This document shows, one piece after another, positions 57,647 to 64,000 of a stretch of DNA of 64,000 nt (positions within the stretch are counted from its first letter, which is position 1; each line of letters opens with the position of its first letter). The notes below the pieces were generated by a model. The model was not told the DNA's origin and ran no database searches. It saw only the letters and a list, made by a program, of their open reading frames with translations. The stretch lies in assembly GCA_022495005.1 (NCBI GenBank), contig JAGYXB010000800.1, positions 99,103 through 163,102 of the forward strand. The letters run 5' to 3'. The position numbers were made by a program, and so were the translations under genes. Source of the stretch: Rhyacophila brunnea. Its lineage: Eukaryota > Arthropoda > Insecta > Trichoptera > Rhyacophilidae.

Positions 57647-57651
57647 TATTA

Positions 57652-58064
57652 TATCGACCATGTTTAGGAAAAAGGGCGTAACCTACACAGAACAAATTTT
57701 ACAGGAGAGGCAAAAAACGTTTTTTTTTTAATGATTTTGGTTTAATATTAATAAAAAATAGGCATATACCTACATTGTGTGCATGATGATTGATGATTTG
57801 GTGTAATATCTTTTCGATCTACTAATAATTAAAGAAGTTATTACAGAAAATCATTAAAATTGAGGGTAAATGCTTTTTGCTTTAAATTAAAATTTTGATT
57901 AAAGCTCAATTAAAATGATGAATTTAGATAATAAATCGGCATTTGCGGCTTACTTCCTTTTTACAGAACATGTATTTAGTTGTATACGTTATTAATAGAT
58001 ATCTAATAAAAAGCACTTTTCGAAAAATCGAGGGTTACGCCCTTCTAGATAAACACGGTCGATA
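57652..58064. mobile_element. 413-bp MITE with 32-bp TIRs
   Basis: The ends tatcgaccRtgttta and aagggcgtaacc (left) are mirrored by ggttacgcccttctag and taaacacggtcgata (right). TATTA flanks both sides (57647-57651, 58065-58069), suggesting a 5-bp duplication, although the AT-rich context makes this ambiguous. The word acaggaga-ggcaaa inside also occurs near 6500. No ORF. Confidence 0.85.
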
Positions 58065-58069
58065 TATTA

Positions 58070-58550
58070 TCATAAAGAACTTAAAAGAGAAGGAGTGATT
58101 AAAAATAATTTAAGAAAATTAAATCGAGAGTGCAAACCCGAAAGAGTGTAATTGACAATAATTTGTATTTTTAGCAAAAACATTGCATGTTGAACAAAAT
58201 GATATAGGTATTATTTGTATTAATATGTTTTATCGTAAATAGGTACCTACTTGCAGATATTTTAGGCTAATGTTACCACAGGATAATACTTAGTACCTAC
58301 TTCTTTTTTGATGGTGGATGGTGAAAATAAAAATTTAAAGAATTATTTAATTTTATGATTAATTCCTTTTTGCTAAAATGTAATGATGTCTTATTATTTA
58401 TATTTTGGTTACCTATGTAATTTTCATGGTTGAAATGATTTAATTCAAATACCGAAATGCAATAGCTTTCCATGACTTCTGCAAAATTAACGTCCCAGAA
58501 TAAATTCAAAAATAATGCGAGTCGACACGATTCACATGCTCAACCTGTAT
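58070..58550. other. Nothing recognised
   Basis: A 70-codon minus ORF (58297-58509) has no motif. Confidence 0.4.
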
Positions 58551-58766
58551 TTTCGTCACGTTTTCTGGAGAGCGGGTGGGGGGGGGGGTTGGGTTAGTAT
58601 TGGGACGGCGCAGTTGGTTTATGGCGGCGATATATTCCGATATTTCACAGCCTCTTAGACTGAATATTGGTATATGGACTGGGTCGCCGGGCTGGAGAGA
58701 GCTTTCCTTTCAGTTTTCCACATGAGAGCTTTTATGCTCGATTCAAGTAACGCCAGCCGTGCTCAC
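58551..58766 (+). other. GC-rich patch ending in a splice-donor-like site
   Basis: A GC-richer block with a run of about 10 G near 58580 contains an ATG at 58722-58724 followed by 15 codons (MRAFMLDSSNASRAH) up to a strong donor, cac|gtgagt (GT at 58767). This could be a 5' exon and promoter-proximal region of a gene on the plus strand. There is no downstream exon I can link to it, so confidence is low. Confidence 0.2.
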
Positions 58767-60017
58767 GTGAGTAAACTTTTTGACAAAACGTGGATATAGC
58801 AATCGATTGCTGGAGTTATATTGTCTATATATCTTATAATATTTCCATATTGGTCTGTAATAACTTAAATTTTATATAATAAACTATAAATATCGCAAGG
58901 TTTACTATGTTATTTTGAGTGTATCATATAAGTACCTACATTTTTTTATATTTATAACTAGGTAATTCTACGTTAATTTCTTTTTAATCAATATTTAGGT
59001 ATGTAAGATTTACGAGCATTGTTTTTAACAGAAATACATAATATTGAACATTTTATCAGCCTCAGAAAAATACCTAAAAAACCTTGGACATAATTTGGAT
59101 TCGTACAGAATATATCATTCGTCATATATACTGGGTGAGTGTTTTATCGATTGATTAAGCTACCGAATGACGTACCTACTGATACCAAATATCATAATGC
59201 CTAAATCCCCCATCAAAAATGTTTCAATCGACAGAGTTGGGAATATAATGATATTACTGTAAATGAGCCAAGAGCCAAGGCTAGACCAGGTTGCACGCAC
59301 AGCGAAACAAACAAAAAGAAAGTTACCGTTATCTGTTTTCTGGGGGGACGAAGGATCGAAAGTAGGTACGGGCAGTCGGTTACCTACCCTTGAGCCTTGA
59401 ACGTCGCCTCTAAATACGATTTGCTACCATTTTCGCGCCAAAGCGTGCGTTTACAAATTAATTGTTACTTGTTAAGCGAAATATACTTAATGTCCCTGAA
59501 TCAGTGTTTTTAATAAGTGGAAAAGTGTATATCAACACCCCACGTAAACCCCTACCCTTCACTACCTACTCGGTTTTGGTAGCGGCAGCTAGCTTAAAGA
59601 ACATAACTTGGTTTATGTGTATTATATATATATATAGATATTATTTTTCCGAGTCTCGTTATATTATTTATTTACCGACGACCATTTCTCGTTGCTTGAG
59701 AGCTTCGACTTGTCATCTGTCCAACATGTCACTATGGCGAAAAACTACAGGATGCAAAACACATCCTCTGGGAATATCCGAAAATGTGTATGGGAAGGAA
59801 GTTGTTATGTCCATTGGGCCGTCCGAACTAGTCGCCACAAAGGCCAACTATATTACCTAAAAAAATGCGCCATCTTACAGCGGACGCGAAGATTTCTATT
59901 ACACAGTTTGGTCTGTCACTATTGTTTCAGTTTTTTAAGTACTAATAATTTATTAATTATAGTCATTTATTTAATGTCAGTTCACCGTATTTCTCTCTCT
60001 CATGTGCACGTTTTGTT
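58767..60017. other. No supported gene
   Basis: Two overlapping plus-strand ORFs (59462-59860, 132 codons; 59692-60024, 110 codons) lie in moderately GC-rich DNA (59690-59890). They are in different frames and neither shows a domain I know. The second (YRMQNTSSGNIRKCVWEGSC) could conceivably be an exon, but splice sites were not identified. Confidence 0.25.
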
Positions 60018-60178
60018 AGAGTGAGTCACAGTACAACCAGTCAATGCACACTTAAATGTGTGGCGACATTAGTCTTGTGTACCTATATGCTACTGAGATA
60101 TTCCTGCTGATTCTTCACACCAAACGTAGGACCCCGTGATTAATACTAAGTGTGGTGCGAGACGGGGTGGTTTTTTTA
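60018..60178 (+). repeat. Dispersed repeat family, copy 3 of 3
   Basis: Shares gtgtggcgacattagtctt, ctactgagat and caccaaacgtagga with the 18.5 and 20.6 kb copies. The most diverged copy. Confidence 0.6.
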
Positions 60179-62265
60179 CGACTATTTCAATTAAAAAAGA
60201 AATTTCTACTTGTAATATTATTAAGTAAATATTTTGAATATACCTATACAAAATTTAGTACAGGCTCCGAAATATATTAATATTGTGATATTTGAAAAAT
60301 CCTTGCAAAAATGCGACGAAACACATGCATCGCAAACTGGGCGAAAGTTATTCAGAATTGATTAAAAAAAAAAATTAAATCATAAATATTTTGAGTATCT
60401 ACCGTAAAGCGAGGTGAGTGAGGTTTACTTTATTCCGCTTTTCACCAATGTTTAATATTTCATTGTCATAAAAATAAACTAAACGTTTTTTTATTGTTTC
60501 ATTAATTTTATTCGATTAATGCATTTATACAAACTAATTCTTTTGCAGCATAAAACATTAATTATTGACATCATATTATAATTTTTTTAATAGGTATTTA
60601 AGTATATATTGGGGTAAAGTAATCCTTGTAGTATGGGGTAAGGGAATTTAGTGGATAGGGGTAGCGGTAGGCTGTTGAGATTCGACATACCTAAATAGCC
60701 CACAATAAACTTTGTCAGTCACACTTATTTGTTTTCGTTGAACTTAGAATACAATTTTCAGATGGTGCTGGATAGTATTTAAAATTCAATTAAACCCTGC
60801 TTAAACGAGAATTAATACTATCGACCGAAGGTTCTTGATGGAATTTGAACTTAAATCCATTAGAACATAATAGTTAAGATATATCACATGGGCGAGCCGA
60901 CAAAAATAGTGCACACTTTTTCAGTCATACTTATATTTTGTTTTCGTTGAATTAATAATACATAATTATTACAGACGGTGTATGTTATTAATTAAGCCCA
61001 GCCAATTTCAAACCATAATCGATAAAAAATATCCTTTTATTTATTACTTAAATATCTCAAATATGTGTGTTTTAATGGCATAATTTTAGATATTTTATAA
61101 ATAAACGTCAGTGGCGAAGGGTGACTTTTAGAAAGAGGTAGGCTGTGGAAATCTGATAAAAAGAACACACTTGTCAGGCATACTTACGAGAAATAAGAAG
61201 ATAATACGATATTAATACTAATGAATAGGTACACACTAATGACAACGACACACTAATTTAATGAAACTTAAAAAACTCACAGACGACAAAAAATTAAGCG
61301 ATCAGTTTAAATTAAGTACGTATTTTTTGAAAACATTTATACACATCAAAAATCATTAGATAAAAGTTTTTTTTTATTTTTCAAAACAGTCTATATTTAT
61401 TAATATTCGATTAAACACCATAGTTTTTTTTAATTATCTAATTATTAATTATTTAGTTTTAGGCTCTGTGATCGGAGCTTACCTTAGTTCATACAATTCG
61501 ATAGACTAGGGGGGGCTACGTGACGTAAAGTCCATATGAAAAAAATTGAGAACTATTTGATACATAATCCGACCTTTATTTACGTCAACACAGATGACGC
61601 GCTGTGGTATATTTTTTAAAACCTTTGCAGTTTGTTTTGTAATTATCTATTTAATACATTCCTACACATACGGTATCTCTCGTTGGCAAAATATATTATT
61701 TTATAGAATATATAATCAAGTGATTATATAAATAAGTCAATGTGCAATTAAAAAATATTTTTCTTAAGAAGGTAGGCTTCATATAATCGCTTATTATAGA
61801 GTCTTCGCCACTGATAAACGTATAATTTTTTACTATTATCTATTATGGCTTGGGTTTAATTGAGTTTTAAAAACTATCAACACATTGTAATTTTAGGTTA
61901 ATGAAAACAAAAATATTATGTTTGACTGACAAAGTTTAGTGTGCATTATTTATGTAGGGTCTTAACAGCCTACGTAGGTACGTACTAGAGACTGAGTGTT
62001 TGATATTTTTGTTGAAAACTTGTATTCTCGGCGAATACGGCATTCCTTTACAACAAAAACTTCTAATACTATTTTCGTGGTTTATTACATCAATGTTTAA
62101 AGGAAAACTTGGCGAAAGTGTGCTCGCGAAGGTGGTGGAGATAAATACGTAATACAGGAACGCCATATTAGCGCTATAAAAAAGGCCCATTTGGCTCGGA
62201 ACGTGATAATGCCTCTAGTCATACATAACTGAGGCGAACAGGGAAAACAATCATCTCAAAAAGTC
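60179..62265. other. No supported gene
   Basis: AT-rich. The words atactatcgaccgaaggttc (60815) and atactgtcgatcgaaggtac (62713), each followed by atgatg-like and aattt words, are a short repeat pair. An 84-codon minus ORF (61936-62190) has no recognised domain. Confidence 0.35.
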
Positions 62266-62410
62266 CGAACAAATCAAGTTAACCAGCGGGTGGGGGCGGC
62301 GGCTGGGGCAGTTTGGGCGGAATTTGTGGGCGGCGATGATGCTTGTTGCCAGGACGATCGCTCTCGCAGCCCTTGTTCAGAAGAAAAGCGCGATAATACT
62401 TACAGTAGAG
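62266..62410. other. GC-rich patch
   Basis: About 140 bases rich in GGC and CpG (gcgggtgggggcggcggctg) in AT-rich surroundings. It has no long ORF. It could be a promoter-type CpG patch or an exon fragment; nothing decides this. Confidence 0.3.
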
Positions 62411-62755
62411 TGTGAAAGCTTTTGTTTACAATATTTTACGTATAGATTATCATGAAGTAATTTTAGTTAAGCAGTTTTTACTGATTGCACATGTAGTTAA
62501 TTATTTTTAGCGGTTGTCAAAAATATCTGATGAAAATTTTTAATTTTATTTATTAAACTAACTATTATAAAGCATGTTACTTAATATTTAAATCACGTCG
62601 AAGTATATTGATTGTCTTTTATGATACACGGTTAATTGGGCTACGTAATGTCAGGATTATTTTTGTTTTCTACTACCATTATAATATGATTAAACGATAT
62701 ACCTACACGTCAATACTGTCGATCGAAGGTACATGATGAAATTTAAATTTAAATT

Positions 62756-63195
62756 CTAATTGATTTGAGTTTTGTACTACTACATTTGAGACATTTGACA
62801 CATTCGTGGGGGTTACTGCCAAAACTTTGTAAGCCTTGAAATCATGTTATGGAGTAATCGCAATAATGAATTTAATGATACGTTTGAAGTGCCCTCTAAA
62901 ATCAGGCGTAATGCTAATTTGTCTGTGCTTTATGCGCATGTTCTATATATCGGATGACCTAGATTTTTTTTTATATCTATCATATTTATATCTAGACACA
63001 ATAATCCATTGTTAACTCTAAATACCTAAATTATTGACTAACCAACTTTTGGCAGTATAGATTTGATTAATTGAATTCGTTGTTAGTGTGTATTTGCCAA
63101 TGCTGAGTGCGCATAGTGCCTGAAGATGTCGAAAGGCGAAACCCGGGTCGCAACAAATGACTCAAATGGAATAGTACAAAACTCAAATCAATTAG
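62756..63195. mobile_element. 440-bp inverted-repeat element
   Basis: The left end ctaattgatttgagttttgt and right end acaaaactcaaatcaattag are exact inverted copies over at least 20 bases. The right third matches 31118-31237, including gcctgaagatg and aaaggcgaaacccgggtcg. No ORF. The target duplication is unclear. Confidence 0.82.
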
Positions 63196-63684
63196 AAGTT
63201 ACCTATATACTTTATTTTGAATCTTCTTTGGTAACCTATCGATTTTACTACAGCTAGTTATATTCACATTACAACTACACCAAATTACGATTTAAAATAG
63301 CTCTATTTTCTATAAGTTGAAATCGTTCAACGAACACTTATTTTATAAGAGGTTTTTTTATAAAGTATTATTTATCTATTTTAAATATTTTTTAAATAAT
63401 ACCAATGTACATTTTTGCAAAAATAGGTACATATTATGAAATTCTAGTTAATTATAAGTTTCGTAAATCTGCCAGTAAATGTATCTAATACCTCAAACCA
63501 ATGACATTATTAATGGACAACGCACTCAGTACAGTAACTAGCAAGTAAATTCGCGCATAACGACATTCGCACATGTATAGGTAGACGTCACGTGACAAAA
63601 TTTCGCAATTTCCATTATGCGATATCACGCATCGGGAATTTATAGCAATATCACCTTTATTGTAATGGCGTTAGAACAGATTAT
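63196..63684. other. Nothing recognised
   Basis: AT-rich, no ORF or repeat partner. Confidence 0.4.
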
Positions 63685-63758
63685 GCCATTCGGCAGACCC
63701 GATAAAAAAGTGATTGTCAATTATTTTTCCAGATGCTTCGTCCATATTAATGTCATTG
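63685..63758 (+). repeat. Dispersed repeat, copy 2 of 2 (partner at 37-109)
   Basis: Collinear with the first copy: gccattcggcagacccgata, agatgcttcgtccatattaa, tgtcattg. The remaining 242 bases to the window end show nothing recognisable. Confidence 0.7.
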
Positions 63759-64000
63759 CCTCCCACTAAATTTAATTATATGTAGTCTTTTGTAAACATA
63801 TTGTGTTGGGTGTGTGCAATTCTGATATTTTTCATTACGTATTTGAACCAAGGCCTGCACAAAAATGATGCATAAGTGCGAGTGAGAAAGTATTCGGTAC
63901 CCTTATCTATGCGACACGCGCTAGAGTAAGATAAAAGGTATACAGATGTATAGAAGATTTTGTTGTCGGCGTAGATGCCAAATCTTAGTTTTTTGCTTAA

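Noticed and set aside
59462..60024. Two overlapping plus-strand ORFs as one gene
   Set aside because: Different frames, no motif and no splice sites that would join them.

Overview
The window looks like insect nuclear DNA. It is strongly A+T rich, with endless short runs such as ataatattat and taggtacctac, and it is full of degenerate eukaryotic transposons (mariner, RTE-type LINE, hAT-like, TTAA-type and foldback MITEs, a tRNA-headed SINE). The texture resembles an aphid or other hemipteran, but a lepidopteran cannot be excluded by eye. No complete host protein gene, rRNA gene or convincing functional tRNA gene was found, and nothing prokaryotic. It reads as an intergenic or long-intron segment whose recognisable content is almost entirely mobile DNA.

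Region by region. 0-22 kb: isolated non-autonomous elements in otherwise featureless AT-rich DNA: a foldback MITE (313-525), a hAT-like element with an 8-bp target duplication (1402-2106), a 4-copy dispersed repeat (first copies near 4.3 and 15.0 kb), a terminal-inverted-repeat element called family A here (5245-5786), a perfect 265-bp tandem duplication (13921-14450), and family B (16443-17901) with a TTAA MITE inside it. 22-36 kb is the densest part. A 5'-truncated RTE LINE is split by a 1296-bp mariner inside its reverse-transcriptase active-site box. Next comes a three-deep nest (TTAA element, then a hAT element, then a CATGGCC-ended element). A CATGGCC-ended element is inserted in another copy of its own family, and a further copy sits inside a second RTE fragment. 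A second family A copy and a perfect 110-bp-arm palindrome complete the cluster. 36-64 kb is sparser: more foldbacks, an RTE-like LINE tail with a 14-bp duplication (40.6 kb), two larger LINE fragments (50 and 54.5 kb), SINE copies (37.2, 47.7, 49.3 kb) and several small inverted-repeat elements.

Possible host sequence is limited to a CpG-rich block with a splice acceptor, short ORF and AATAAA (22.3-22.6 kb), an unrecognised 88-codon open stretch (41.7-41.95 kb), and GC-rich patches at 58.6 and 62.3 kb, the first ending in a good splice donor. All are low confidence.

The elements do not work together as a pathway; their relationship is historical. Nesting gives relative ages: RTE LINEs are older than the mariner and CATGGCC insertions, and TTAA or family B elements are older than what lies inside them. 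Several target sites can be checked within the window itself. I did not find a gene system that I would call a new biological pathway. The most novel-looking items are the CATGGCC family (8-bp duplications, atypical terminus) and families A and B, which carry repeated internal copies of an AAGTCCAC-type motif.
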